DNA of 64,000 nucleotides from Lycorma delicatula (GCF_047948215.1 NC_134465.1:18186022-18250021), one strand, 5' to 3'; shown: positions 32,880-46,204, numbered from the stretch's first letter. Translations and numbers: made by a program. The notes: generated by a model not told the origin, from the letters alone.

Positions 32880-34600
32880 TACTACATCTAACTTCAATCT
32901 CAGATCATTATTCGACCGAGTCTTTACACACCAAAAATACTTTCCGCGTACCAACAAAAGCAGTGTCGACTTCACTATGTTATCGATTATTGTCTTTTAA
33001 ATACGATCGTTTGACACATCTATATTGCTTTCTTTGCTATAAGATAACAAATCAAGCGGTAACCTTAAAACGATATACAAAATTAGTTTACAAAAACTAT
33101 TCCACCGCATCTACAAAGATTTTTTTGTACACATCACAATTCTCTGATGTGGTAATTTTTCCTACGTTTTATAATAATAATTATACCAAATTATAAGCCG
33201 GTACTGGGAAGAATAGTAATTACAATTGAAATTTATAATTAGTTAAACCGTTTTAATGAAAAAAGGAAGAATTTAATTATGAATAACATGACCGTGAATA
33301 TTGCTCTCTAAGTGTTTATTAATAGTCTAGTAGCTGTTGAGATTATAAATTCCTTATTAAAAACATCGTTCGACAACTTAAAAAAAAAAAAAGTTATGAA
33401 GAATTGCCATGTATTTTAATAGACATAATAAATAATTAAATATGATACAATTACTCTCAATAGTAATCGTTTAAAAAATTATAAAATATCAATTTTTCCT
33501 TTCTGTACATACAAATATATATATATTAACGGTAACCTATTTTACATTCAAGAGTATTTCTTGGCCCTTAACTCTTTATCTTAACCAAACCTCTTGATCC
33601 AGTGGTCAACGGTTCTTCAAGACAAAGTTAAAAATGAAGAGATCTAAGATAGACAAAAAAGAAAAAGACACGACCTAATACAGCTAAATGTTTTTATTGA
33701 CTCTGCAGGTCTTTGTTTTTCTCTCTTTGTTTCATTCACTCAACCCCAAACCGTTTCAAACACAAACACACACACACCTTTCATCCTACGTCATTTATTC
33801 ATCCCGTTTATCGTTAAACCCGTCATTGTATGGTCTTATCAGTTACTTCTTTTATTTGTAAGGGTATCCACACACGCTATATATTTAACAGTAAATATAA
33901 AACTCAAAAAAACTGAATAGGTAAAATTAATAAAACAAGTTACAAAAAAAAAAAGAAAAAATTATATATATAAAACAAATTTTATATATATAAAACAAAT
34001 ACAAAAAACTGAAAAAAAAAAAAAAGATTAAATAAGCTAAATATACATCAAGTAATATGTAAAATATTCTCTGTTACTACATACAAAACCAAAAAAATAT
34101 ATTTTATACACACAATTACAAACACATACACACGCGCACACACATATGTATATACGTGCAGTATCATGCAGTACACACATAAAAAATCCCCAAGGAACAC
34201 TCGAAACCAATCAAAGTAAAAAATAATAGCACTTCAGCAAGCCAACGGGGAAAAAATAAATAATGTGCAAAGATCCCTCATATCTCCGTCCGAGAAAACA
34301 AGCACAAAGATATAGTATGAGAATAGTTTGTAACAAAGAAAAGAATTCGTGTAAGTATTTAAAAATTTAGTATCTATAAATGCCCCCAAAAAAACTACAT
34401 ATATATATACACATACACGGGATATAGTGACCTTTAAATAGCTTTTCAAAGTTAAACTTAAAAAAAAAAAACTAATTTAGCAATTTTTCAACCTCGAAAT
34501 AACTTTCGGCGAGACAGCACCTCACTACAAGCAGTAAAGTACAACTCAAACATTTTAAATGTTTAAAAGCTAATACAGTGGACACGCTCTTATATAGGAT
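32880..34600. other. AT-rich DNA with short tandem repeats
   Basis: Includes an 18-base tandem (TTATATATATAAAACAAA type, 33963-33998), CA-rich tracts near 33755-33778 and 34120-34180, and A runs. The small frames here are compositional. Confidence 0.5.
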
Positions 34601-34695
34601 ACTAATAAAGAAAAACTTTGACGTAAATAACCTTCATTTAAAAAGCGTAAGCTGATGGCATCCGCTATCGCTATAATGTTATATGCTATACCGAA

Positions 34696-35285
34696 GTGGT
34701 GCAGTGCATTAGACAAGAAAAGGAATGTGAAGCGATTGACCTCACTGTAAAGGAGAACCGCATTAAAGAGATAACGACAGCGTACAGAAAACTGTCGGCA
34801 GCAGCGGCGAGCGTGTTGGCAGGAGTGCCTCCCGTTCATCTTATAGCCCAACACAGGAAAATAATATACGAGGGTATGATAATAGAGGACGCTAAACCCT
34901 CCTATGGCAAGAGTGACAGGAGGCTTTGAATTAGTTTCACACTGGAACATGGACACGAAGAATGATGCCGCGATTAGAACCGTGGCTGGTGAGAGGTCAT
35001 GGTGATGCGAGTTATGTTGCACAGCTTCTCTCCAGCCATGGGGAATTTGGAGAATATTTACACCGATTTGGGAAGCGAGAGATGCCCAACTGATACTGCG
35101 GCCTGGTAGATACACCTTACCGTACATTTTATGAACGTGACAGACGGATCGGATGTAAAGAGAGAGCTGGCCTTGGATGGATAACCCCCGAAAACACTGT
35201 AAGCTATACGATTCAAGGGGGGAGGGGGTAGAATGGAATGCTATAGTCGGTTTGGCCGCAGAAATTCTTCAGAGGAAATTCTTCA
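34696..35285 (+). pseudogene. Reverse transcriptase C-terminus of LINE-3
   Basis: Frame 34696-34929 holds the thumb. The knuckle region and final helix lie in other frames up to about 35285. The 185-residue minus frame (34570-35127) is the antisense of this segment, which explains its length. The first cysteine is present; the histidine and last cysteine are changed. Confidence 0.7.
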
Positions 35286-35350
35286 CGAAATACAGTTTCG
35301 TGACTGGAGCAGAGAACAGCAAGTATAAAAACAAAAGCAACAGAAAGTCC

Positions 35351-35526
35351 GAGACCCGGCTACTAAGGGGAATCTGGAAACGGCATAGCCGGACTTTGTT
35401 TTCTTCCCAGGTGACTTGAGGCAGACAAAAGGCAACACCGAGTCTCGGTTACTGTGGCGGGGCCTGGGAACGGCATAGCCGGGCCAGGTTACATTGCCTC
35501 AGTGATTTGAGGCAGGCAAATGAGGT
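35351..35526 (+). repeat. Tandem duplication in the LINE-3 3' UTR
   Basis: Two units of about 88 bases (35351-35438 and 35440-35526), each with GGAAACGGCATAGCCGG or GGGAACGGCATAGCCGG and then TTGAGGCAG. A related GGAACGGCATAACCGGG occurs at 16989-17005. Confidence 0.75.
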
Positions 35527-35777
35527 GAATAAAAGATCCGCCTCTTGGGTTGAGTATTACTTGAATGCCGATCCGACCCGGAGGAGCACGAGAAAAAAAA
35601 GAACTACTTTCAAAAGTTAGGTGACAACACAACCTTTTCCGCTTAAAATTTTTAAGCTAATTTCCCACGGCAACTTGAGGAATCTAGTTGTCTCATACCA
35701 AAAATTATCCGTATTGAGAAAGGAGTATTTGCTAAATTAATTTTTTCTGTGTTATAACTATATACACAAACACCACT

Positions 35778-36212
35778 GTGTTCGAAAAGTAACTATACAT
35801 CTATACAAACGCGATTATAAGTTGAGGGATTGTATTTCATGCGCTGCGATTACTGTTTTCTTCAAAGTTTGGTAATCCTGCGTTGTATGCGGTTTATTTC
35901 CGCGAGCCAGTCAGACTGGTGAACTTAGGAGACGAAAAGTTGTGTCTAGTTCATTGTGCGTTCGTAGTCTTTGAACTACTGAGAACATGCTCTCCGCGTT
36001 CACTCTGAATGCTGTAACTTCAGAACAGCGACTATTTCTCGTCGATTATATCTTCCACGAGTACGGTGATTACACGCAGACAGAACATGCAATTCCATTT
36101 ACATTTCCAGTTATACCGGTTCCTAAACGACACAGTATAAGAGCGCTGATCGAGAAATTTAGAGAGGCGGGATCGGTGAAGAACTTTGAGCGAAGTGATT
36201 CGCACAAAACTT
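35778..36212 (+). mobile_element. Mariner-like transposon M7, 5' part
   Basis: Starts at a terminal-repeat-like GTGTTCGAAAAGTAACTATAC, then about 200 bases of leader and an ATG at 35987. The frame (SEQRLFLVDYIFHEYGDYTQ, then IPVPKRHSIRALIEKFREAG, then SVKNFERSDS) is a good match to the N-terminal DNA-binding domain (DUF4817 type) of mariner-like insect transposases and is intact for about 74 residues. It ends abruptly near 36210 at a LINE remnant. Confidence 0.75.
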
Positions 36213-36244
36213 TGAGCTTAATTCGTATTTGTTTTTTCTTTTGA
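35987..36244 (+). pseudogene. M7 transposase N-terminal domain
   Basis: 85-residue open frame; only the first 74 residues are transposase and the rest is read-through into the next element. The start at 35987 fits the family's usual N-terminus, with the RLFLV helix at residues 13-17. The catalytic domain is missing. Confidence 0.7.
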
Positions 36245-36254
36245 GGAAACATTG

Positions 36255-37020
36255 GACTATTTAGTCGATCGATTTCCAGTGCTCTTCGAAGATAGCATTG
36301 CCTTAAACTTCCGGTTCCGCCAGTACTTTTTAAGACGGTCTGATTTTTGTTTCCCCATTTCGTCTGTAACCTCGACTGTGCATCTGAGTCTTTTCTCTAG
36401 AGAATCAATGTGCTTTGCGGATGTTTTTCTTTTTTTTGCTGTCTTATCGAAGGCGTCCTCGATCCTCAGTCCAATTTCTTCAAGATCCTTCTAAATTTCT
36501 CTGACGTATTTTCCACTAGTTTTCTTTTCCAAATTCCTGAGAACTCGTTTCAGTATTCGGCCTTAAGGAATTTTTAATCTGTGATTTTTAAAAAATGAAA
36601 AATTTCTTCTCTTCTTCATCACGCTATTAATCGGGAGTCGATTTCTTAGTATACGGTTTTGTTAAGAGAGAATTTGTCAGACCCTATTCTTCGGGTAATA
36701 TTTGTTTTAAAAGGTTCTGTTGATCCTGCGTTATTTTTTAATTAGTTCTCCAGTTATAGCTTCATTTTTAATTTGAAAAATAATTCTACAGGCGTACAGT
36801 GTCTCTTGGAGAACGACAGCCATGTTATACCTTGTGACTCTTGATTGCAGGTCTACCAGGTAAAACCTTGTGCTTTTCTAATTTTGAAAATTTTGTTTTG
36901 CCAAGTGACCTTCCTTTTAATTTGCAGTCGATTTCCCCTAAATATTTAAACCGTTGAGCTTGTCTAATTTCATTCCCATTAATTTATCTTTATTTCTGCA
37001 GAGAGGGTAAATCGCCACAA
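36255..37020 (-). pseudogene. Eroded LINE RT C-terminus, family L, copy 4
   Basis: The minus-strand translation near 36990-36900 gives NEIRQAQRFKYLGEIDCKLKG, with the FKYLG thumb motif, followed by a TNSLLTKPYTKK block near 36660. Read with the copy at 17780-18620. No intact frame; the plus frame at 36252-36494 is a shadow. Confidence 0.55.
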
Positions 37021-37029
37021 TTTGTTTTT

Positions 37030-40000
37030 TTTTTTTATATTCGTATTATAATATATTTATTTACGTTCCGATATTCTGCATTAATATTATCTACATTTTT
37101 TCTTTTTTGTTTAAATATACACAATATTATTTTGCTAAGTTAAATTGTTTCAGGTTTTATCAATTAAAATACAATAATTCTCCCGTTAAATCTATCGCTG
37201 ATTAGAAAGATGGAAATAGGAAGGGATGAGATTGTAGAATAACAGATTGTTTAACACAGAAGATAAACGATATAAACAAATAAAACCGCCGAACGCTTAC
37301 TAAGTGGTTGATAATAACTTACCAACAATATCTGCATACATTCAACGATATTTAATATAAATTCATTAATTTCTTTGTACAGAATTTATGCTATACTAGG
37401 TCGATTGCGATTGTACGTAAACATATATTTATAGAAGCACAATAAACTGTAACTATTCAATAAATCGTAATTTTTTTTACACGGTTTATTTTAGAATATT
37501 AATATTAGATTGCTTAACCTTACGACCATATCGCACCCAAAAATAGAATTGCTGATCTAAAAATATCCCAAAAACAAACATTCTATGCCAAGCTAACCGA
37601 GGAATTTATTTTTAGTTGTTTTCTTCACTGAACCGAATATAGATTACTGTTTTATATACAGTGTTTTACAAGTAGTGCAAGGATGTACGATTTTATATAA
37701 TACTGTTTTAGAAGTATCATGCTGTATTACATCAGCCGGCAAGGTTTTCGACAATTAAATGATTTTTTTGCGCTAAAAGTGACACGACTTATATTCACGA
37801 TAAGGACAAGCGGTAGTGTAATTAAAATTTTCCGGTAAAATATTTTAAAAAAGAAGAATTACTTATATTGTGCTTAACAGATAAACGGAAAACAATCTCC
37901 ACCCTAATGAATTGAAATATTACTGGGTTACGTATGAAGATGTGGTTTTTCCATCTAAAAATATCTAACAAGGATTTCCAGTTTATTTCTGAAGAAAGTA
38001 TCATCTGTGTTTTTGAAAGATTTTATTAAAACTGCACATACGAGTATAATAATAGGATAAATTGTTAAGAATAAAACATAAATATTGTGAAATATGAAAA
38101 TATTCGATAATTTACAAATTTATTTCTATCTTCTTTTCATCAACTTTTCAAAGAAAAGTACGGTATTTTTTTCAGTCGCACGGTGTAATGTGGAGGGGGG
38201 AGGTGAAATTGAATTTTATCCGTGTTTTGAGGAATAAAGAATACGAAAATATCATTCACATAAAATGTAGCTTCCTTACATACTCCTGTATATATATATA
38301 TGTAGACTAATGTACAAAATCTGTGACTCGAATATCTCCGAAACAACGAGATAATATTCTGTAGTAATATATCCGAAATCTGAAGTTGTGCGTGTGAAAA
38401 CCGGAGAAGATTGATCGAGGGTATTAGTATATAACCTCAATTTGAGGTTAAGTTAACTTTTTATATTTTTTATTAGCGCTAATGTAGCGAGTAAATTTAA
38501 AGCTTGATACCTCTGTGTCGGGATTACTCCGTCAAACGTATGTAATGAGTTATACCCTGAAAATCAGTGCGTTTCTGACTGCAAAACAGTGGAGGCGTCG
38601 GAAACGGAAAGTCCGTCTTTTTGCGCAGAAGGCCGCAAGGATTTTTTTTAACACTGCTTAAGCATTAGGTGACAGATTATACAAACAGAATTCAATCTGC
38701 AGACTTAATTACAATCTAACCTAACCTTGTGTTGCAACTGTTTGTTTAGATCGTTTCTAAACAAGCTAAATAGATAAGCAGAGTATTATCACTGAACCGT
38801 TCAACCGAATAAATAAGTTACAAACCGGAAAATTTTAGACAATTAGAAAATCTTTTCATCATATACTATTCAAAAATAAAGATTCCACTAATTAGAAAAA
38901 TAAGTAAAATATTATGCGGCTGAGTTATCAGTTTTTACCGACAAGTGTACTTATTAAACAGTTATTCGACAAAAAATAAAATGAAAGGCCATAGACAAAA
39001 ACTTACTCTTTAGGACGACTGGAAAGGGCGTCCGGTCAAACCCATAGAAAACACAGAAACGGAAGGTAACAAAAATAAGAAAGGCATAAATTAAAAAGGA
39101 CGGTCTATAAGTACACAAAGAACGCAATCCTAAAAATAAAATACATCTGAAGGAATACCTCAAAACCCTTTCATATTCTCAAGCCCACCTTGCCGCATTT
39201 TGTACAACCGATCAACGATTTTACGTTCACAAACACAAATAAATTCGAGAACTAATTAATTGTTTTGTTATCAGAAACTAAAAAAGCCAACAGAGAAAAC
39301 GATCAAGTTTCTTTCAGGAAAACCTTCATACGTACACAAAATTATACGTTTAGTAAAAGAATCTAATTGTGAAGTATAAACCGTTTAGACAGACCTACGA
39401 ATATAAAGAAAACAAAATTTTATCGATGTTAAATTAATCATTTATTCGTACTTAATTTTTATATTTTGATATGTAAATTACTCAATAACGTTTCTCGTTT
39501 GAAAAGGGTGGGTAAGACATAATTGAAGGTAACCTGGGATATTTTAATATTGTAGAACCAAACGTGAAGGAGATGATGTAAAAAACGGATCATATTTTGC
39601 GTTTATATTTTGAATAAAAGCTTACATACAAAATAGCAACCTTCCTTTGAAGTATACAAAGATTATTCTTCTTTTCAACATATGAATCCAACGTTTATTT
39701 ACGCGTTCAATACGAACAGCTGAATGTAGCTTACAGCAATAAATACGATCTTGTTTACATAAACGTGTGCGTGTGTGTATTCAAGGGTGCGCGCGCATAT
39801 AGAACTAGTTATTCCGAACAAGTGTGGTACGTATATATATATAGGGTATATCTGATAACGGATTCAACACAGGGATCCGCCACGTGCGACCATGTTTCAT
39901 CGGTATCTTTCTAACACAGTATTTCTTTTTATTTCCCTTAACGTGCTTTATCCCTTTATACTCTACATACAAAGAACTGTAAACCGTGATTTACTGCACT

Positions 40001-40110
40001 TCATGTAGTATACTGAGTCCAAAAGAAATCTATTTAAGAAGGCTTTACATTTTTTTTTTTTTTTTTTTTACTGTATAACTTTTTTTAATGTAACATTAAT
40101 GAAACCCAAT
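37030..40110. other. AT-rich DNA, no gene recognised
   Basis: Includes a poly-T/AT tract at 37020-37080, a short AT tract at 38288-38302 and T20 at 40050-40070. Minus frames at 37822-39163 have no domain. Confidence 0.45.
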
Positions 40111-40149
40111 ATATATATATATTTGTATATATAAATATTTAATATACAA

Positions 40150-40400
40150 GAATCAGGGTTGCGGCTTAGCCCGTACTATAAGGTTAACTGCGTTTCCAGT
40201 CGCGATCAGGGGATATTTAGCCGGTCGTTCCTCGCATCACTCGGCCTTCCCGTCTAGGCAGAGGGCTCTGCTCCTTGGAACTCGCTGTGTTCATTAAACT
40301 CATGCTTATGAGAAAAATAATGATAAATAAAAATTAAAGCCTATTCAATTTATAAAAAGTATCAGTGTATTGTAATTTCTTCAAACCAACAGTTTATAAA
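40150..40400. repeat. Repeat E, copy 1
   Basis: Shares GAGAAAAATA, an AATAAATAAAAATTAAAG block and a TATCAGTGTA....AATTTCTTC segment with 59225-59345. The left part (GC-rich, 40150-40290) is present here only. Confidence 0.45.
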
Positions 40401-40994
40401 TTAGCTGTTTCGAACAAAACAGGATAAATTAATTTATTTACAAACCTATTTACAATTTTTCTTTTCATTATGAGGCGTGCAAAGCAAACGAGGTACAAGT
40501 GGCGCTTATTAAGATTTTCTTTATGCGAGAATATAATGGTATTCATTAAACAGCCATATTTTTTTCCGGGCGATGGTAACACAAAAATATTTTTTGCCCC
40601 AAAAAATTAACATTTAGACTACGTTTTTTGTTTTGTCTTTATTTTTAATATTTTTGTTTGTTTCGATTTTGTTTTTATATTCCGTGTTTGGGTGATGATA
40701 ACGCCGGAGCGTTTTTCGACCGGCAAAACCTAAAAAAAATTAAACAGCCAGACCCTGTGGTGAAGAGAGAAAATGTGTCACTGGTCAAAATATTAATTTA
40801 ATCGGCATACCGATATGGAACGGGGTTTTTGGGTCAGTGAAAAGGCCAACAGAAATCCACTTCATTCCTCATTCTCTAAACTAAGCCTAGCCGCAAATAT
40901 TTGTTATTCTTAAGAATGATTGTAGGAATGTTTGATGCGACGGTTTTTTTTTCAGGTCGCTTGCAACCATTACAATTAGAATATCTAATATACA

Positions 40995-41590
40995 AAAATT
41001 TAGATTGATTCACGAAGAATGTAAAGAACTTTCAGAGATTTTCTATCGGTGAGAATAAAAAAAAAGTTTACATAAACATAGATTTGAAAACGCATCATTA
41101 GCGTGTGACGGCTAGTGAAATATTTCGCCGTGATTTCTGCGCCTAAAGTTAAGCCGACTGTATAATTCTTGGCACCCAAATTAAGAGTAAGTTTAATGGT
41201 TTATGTAAAAACTAACTTGAAAAGTTGGAAATAAAAATAGATCTCAGAGCTTATTTTTAGAATTTTTGGAAAAATTAAGAGTAAAATATTTAATTAGATT
41301 ATAGATTACTTTATAACATTGAACATTTAGTTTCGTTTAATACCGGTTAAAACCTGCCACCATTTTGGTATGTTTTAATCAAGACAGACTGTAATCGTTT
41401 AATTTAAAAGTGTAACGCGTTAAATATCCATTTAACAAATTTATTTTACGCCAAATATAAAATAGTGCGTTTCTTATCCCAATCTTCTGTCTTTTAGCTC
41501 ATATTTCTCGAAAACTACAAAAATACGGTTCTAGGACCTATTTTTTCAATTTCTCAGATCATATTTCACGTAAATACTGTTTGTATAAAA
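40995..41590. mobile_element. Repeat D, copy 2
   Basis: Left end GATTGATTCACGAAGAATGTAAAG is complementary to the right end of copy 1. Carries the empty SINE site CGCCAAATATAAAATAGTG near 41450-41467. The minus frame at 41559-41762 begins near its right edge and is not convincing. Confidence 0.55.
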
Positions 41591-42041
41591 TTCTGAAAAA
41601 ACAAAAACAAGACGAATTGGCAAGATAGAAACGCATAGGCGCAGTAAACAGGTGACGTTGTGATAAAAGCAAGGTAAAAAATATAGAGAAACGACATACG
41701 GAAAATACTACACAACAAAAGCTAAGGTTATAAGGAAATAGCGTTATTTTATACTCTTTCAACGCAATTTTTTCGAATTTTCATATAAAGATACTTAAAA
41801 TATTATAGTGAAATTATAATAATATTAATATGGAATGAAAGAACGACATCTGTTAAAATATATTACAATTGACCTTTAAGCTACAAAATAAAGTAAAAAT
41901 GAATGATATTACAGAATAAATAACAATCGTTTTATTATTATTCACAAATAAATTTTATAATTTAAATATCACGCATTCTAAGACAAAAATACAAATTAAA
42001 TTAAAACTTATTTTAAACTATTAGCATAGCTTTAAATACCT

Positions 42042-42204
42042 AAATCTTTTTTTATTTAACCTCTGGAACCACGATTAGGTACTGCTTCAGAGAATGAGAC
42101 GAATGATTTGTAGCGAGTGAAAATGTCATGCCTGACCGGGATTCTAACCTGGGACCTCCGGATGAAAGACCGAGACGCTACCGCTAGCGCCAGGGAGGCC
42201 GGTG
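42042..42204 (-). mobile_element. SINE-2 type a, copy 3
   Basis: Minus-strand tRNA head (GGCCTCCCTGGCGCTAGCGGTAGC) with a damaged B box (GGTTAGAATC). Tail reads GGTTCCAGAGGTTAAATAAA. Flanks 42028-42041 and 42205-42218 are a 14-base duplication with two mismatches, indicating some age. Confidence 0.82.
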
Positions 42205-42769
42205 AGCTTGGAATACCTGCCGAAATAAGTTGTTGGAAAATGAAATCGAATAAAACCGATTAATTAAATTTGAAATACTAATTACGAGTGAAATATCAAA
42301 TTACATTTATACGAAAGGTAGTACCGTTAATTAGACTTCAACTATCACGTTTCATTGATTAACGCGATTTAATCCGATTAAAATAAAGTATTCCTTTAAT
42401 TATTTGAATTAAATCTGGATCCTGTAAAATTAGATATAATCGTAGCATTAGCTATAATAACAGAACCCAATAAATTATAACAACCATTATGAGAAAGAAC
42501 AAGTTATACGTATTTTTTTCAACAATTGTACAGCGTTCTAAGATGAAATAAAGCAATCATCCTTAATAATTTATTATGTTTATACATAATAAAAGAATAT
42601 AAAATAAATTAATAATGTGTCATGTTTTAATACAGACTACAGTACTAGAAAATTTATCCAAGGTAAACTATTTACAAAAAAGCCGGCAAAGAAATCGCAT
42701 AAGATTCCCGGCTACTCCGGTCAAGTTATGCAATTTATTTTTGAATAAACATTCCGGCTAGGAAATTTT

Positions 42770-43760
42770 TTAGATTTTTATTTTCTTATATCGGAAGCTC
42801 CTCTATCACTTGAGGGGCGTAAAGTCAATTTAATTACAAAAATATGTTAAAATATGTTTTGAGAAATAGTTTTAAACTACGAAAAAAAATTTCATTTTGG
42901 GGGCTCCTATCATCAAGGAGAAACACTCGGGTAAAGAAAATAATCTCTACGTAATAATAATAAATTTAAAAAAAAATAACTTAGAAATATTTTAAAAGCA
43001 CATAGGTAGAGCCCTAATTCTAAATAAACGTAGTTGTAATTCTTTAGAAAGGGGATGAAAATTTTTAAATACTTTTTTCAAGAAGTACTAAACAGAAAAG
43101 GCTATCAAAAAATTAAAACTTTTTACATTTTAAAAGCAATGATTAACTTGCGAGATGGAAAACTAAAAATATTTTTTTTTTCAATTACAAAAATATATTT
43201 CGTTACAAGATCATTAGAATGGGATGGGAAAAAACTTTTATAGTAGTTTGAAACCTACTGATGTAGAAAATATAGTTGCAAAATACTACAATTAACTCTT
43301 TTTCTGAAGCAGATTATACCTAAAAAAAGGAATAAAAAATATAGTCAATTTTTCAATTTTTTTAAGGAAAGAGGTGAATAAAAAATATTTTTTTTGGTAA
43401 TTTCTGATGTCGATATAAAAAACTAAAACTTTTTTAAGAGAATTTTTTTGCTAAAGCGCCTCAGTAAAGATTTGAAATTTTATTTGGTAAACAGCCCCAC
43501 CCGTTTTTCCAAAAATTGAATACATTCTTTCTCCCCGAAGGTAGTACAGTCTACAGAGTTTGAAAAAATCGATTATCGAGATCCATTGTTATAAGACTAA
43601 ATACAGGTTAACTTACGTGCATACGCACAAATTTCAGTCGGACAAAAATAAGATTTTTTGGACTTGGGACCATAGGAATAATTTTTTTTCCCAATTTTCA
43701 ATTTATTTAAATTTATTTTTTCGTTAAACATTTTTTTAAATGTTTCCTTAAATCACAAAA
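42770..43760 (+). repeat. Repeat C, copy 1
   Basis: Diverged copy of the minus-strand element at 62000-62990. Shared order: a GAAATATAG/GAAAATATAG block, GGTAATTT(C/G)TGAT, a TTTGCTAAA block, CAGTAAA(G/T)ATTTGAAATTTTATTT, then a run of C residues, and GATTTTTTGGAC. The 62-residue plus frame 43055-43243 is inside it and low-complexity. Confidence 0.55.
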
Positions 43761-44261
43761 CATAAAAAGACCAACTTTTTTAGTATAAAAAAATAGATGT
43801 CAAATTTACTTACGCTTTTTCTAGAACTCAATGAACGTATTAAAAATAGCATCAACATACCTGAAAACAGAAAAGTTTTAATTATTGATAAAGTAATAAA
43901 AAGATATATATATATATATATATAAAGAAAAATTAAATATTACAATTAACATGTAATAATAAATACAATTTCTAATCTAACGTCTTTAAACTTTCTCTAA
44001 ATTGAAAATAGTTCATTTAATTGATCTCTCTTCTAACTAGAAATTGATTTTTAATTAAACAATTCAAATAATTTTTCAACATTTCAAACGTCTTTGCATG
44101 ACACGTTTAAATAATTTCGTAACTTGAACAAGTTTTTCGTTTTGGTAACAGAAGTAGTAACAAGATGATCTTAAATATAACGACCATTCATTAGGTTGCG
44201 TAATAAAGATTGGCAAAACCTATAGGATTATTTTTCAATTTTTTTTTTTATGAATGATTAA

Positions 44262-44402
44262 TTAACTGTATAAACTGGAAGCTTGTTAATGGGAATGTGA
44301 AATAGAAATTTTGTAACGTAAGAAAATGTTACGCCTCACCGGGATTCGAACCCGTAACTCCTTATAAAACAACGAGATTCTACTACTATGCTACGAAAAT
44401 CG
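44262..44402 (-). mobile_element. SINE-2 type b, copy 3
   Basis: B box GGGTTCGAATCCCGGTGAGG on the minus strand, eroded A-box region (ends CGTAGCATAGTAG), type-b tail with CACATTCCCATTAACAAGCTTCC. Confidence 0.65.
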
Positions 44403-44879
44403 GTTTAAGATCAAACGGTCTGTTATAATTATTTGCTGTAGTCTAACTATTTTTGGTTTCACGATATTGTTACTTAAGGATGACTTGAAAATTTTTAAAG
44501 TGAATAGAAATAACGATACCGCCGATGAATAAAATTCGGATAAAAGTAAGTTTTATGGATTTAATATTCATTGCCAAATGTTTGAAATCAACAATTAACG
44601 CAATCATAGATGGAAATACGCTTGCTGCTCTAGTTTTAAGAAGCATAGATTCGAATTACGTAATTAAAAAATAGTAAAAAAAATACGTTATTTACTTACT
44701 TGATTTAAAAAAAAAACAAGATTGCATAAATTAGCACTTCAAAGAGTACGGTATAAAATAATTTTATATTAAATTTATTTCCATTATTATAAATAGAATC
44801 ATAAAAGTTATCGATTCAATTTTATCGATAAAAATTTATCGTGATTAAAGTAACCGTAAACATATAGTATAGAGTTTAC

Positions 44880-44950
44880 CACTCTTTTTATTGTCGTCGT
44901 CGCAGCCCCCGCCCAACGGGAGCGCGCGCGCTGTTTCTCTCTATCTTCTC
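44880..44950. promoter_or_regulatory. CpG-rich patch with GC box, possible promoter
   Basis: AGCCCCCGCCCAAC (Sp1-like GC box) beside GCGCGCGCGC and a GTCGTCGTCG run, in otherwise AT-rich DNA. No start site, TATA or exon could be attached to it. Confidence 0.2.
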
Positions 44951-45344
44951 ACTTTCTTCAATTCAAAATAAGCATGACCAAAAGTCCTGCATTCTTGCAC
45001 AGAAAAACGATTAGATATATCAAGTAATATATATTGCCAAGAATCTGCATAACTGCCTTACTGCCTTTTTTTTTTTTTTTAGGTTAATCCACTCGTAACT
45101 TATTGTAACTTCATGCTTTATCATTTAAAGTGAATTTCGTGCTTCTATAAAACGATTACAAAACCAATAATTAAAATTCCTTTAAATTTTAAAACATTAA
45201 GTTGTTAATTATAAGTAATAAATATATTACAATGAAGTTAACGGTACGTTAAATGAGAGAACAGAAGGAAAATGTAATACGTATAAGAAAATGACATAGA
45301 ATGTACAACAGTAATTAGTGAAAACGGAATAGTTAAAACATCTT

Positions 45345-45369
45345 TATATATATATATATATATATATAT
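45345..45369. repeat. (TA)n microsatellite
   Basis: About 12 TA units. Confidence 0.9.
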
Positions 45370-46204
45370 GTATGAGTGTCTATGTATGCAAAGATACTCG
45401 TACAGCAGAAAATGTGAGCAATGCAAGCAAATGAGATGAAATGAAGAGATGGGGTGAAGACCAACAAGGTTATATACTAAGTGGAGGGATAGTAAAAGTG
45501 ATGTAGAAGTAAATAAGTGGTAGAGGGGATAACAAGTAATACGGATTTATACGGTCACACCTCCAGGGATTTTAACCACTTCCTCAATTCATACTGAAAC
45601 CATCTTCTACCTTTATACTTAGTAACTAACTCCATTTTCAACCCATCTCGTCTACCTCCCGGTATCACTCTACTTCACCACTTCTATTAATCCTCCTCTA
45701 ACCCCCACTGCAACATACACTGATATGTATACACTATATATCATTTTCCTTTCCTGATAAATCAACGCCAAACTTTTGTCTCATAAATATATTCGTACGA
45801 ATAGATTTAAGGTACTAAAATGTAATATTAAACAGAAATATCTATGTTTAATAACCTATTCCCTCTTCTTCTCCACTATTTTATTAGCTTCTCCTCTAAA
45901 GCTCATTTCACTTCAGTTCATAGACCTATTTAACTTACGGTATTAGTTTATAACAAGATTCATATTAATACGGTGGAAATTTCAAAACAATAAACAAACA
46001 AGCACGCGCGTACAGGCACACACATACGGAGAAAGATTAATTAATACAAAATAACGTTCTAAAAAACGCAAAAAAGTTTTTTTAATTAACGATAATAATT
46101 ATTTTATCTTCATGAATTAGGCTAGAAGTAACAAAACGATATTACATGTAATAGACAAATTTATCGGTACACTAATTAATTACAATTACATTTTAATCTA
46201 CATG

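Larger units (their letters stand above)
34690..35608 (+). mobile_element. LINE-3: R1-like LINE, 3' end
   Basis: Plus-strand RT C-terminus plus a 3' UTR ending CGAGAAAAAAAAG near 35605. The thumb segment is ITTAYRKLSAAAASVLAGVPP (34770-34832). Downstream frames give PWLVRGHGDASYVAQLLSSHG, FGKREMPN and a degraded knuckle (YCGLVDTPY), then ITPENTV and WNAIVGLAAEILQRK. The order matches LINE-1 and LINE-4, so the three are relatives. Broken by at least three frame changes. Target duplication not identified. Confidence 0.72.

Noticed and set aside
34570..35127. 185-residue minus-strand frame
   Set aside because: Antisense of the LINE-3 reverse transcriptase; no signal, domain or start context of its own.
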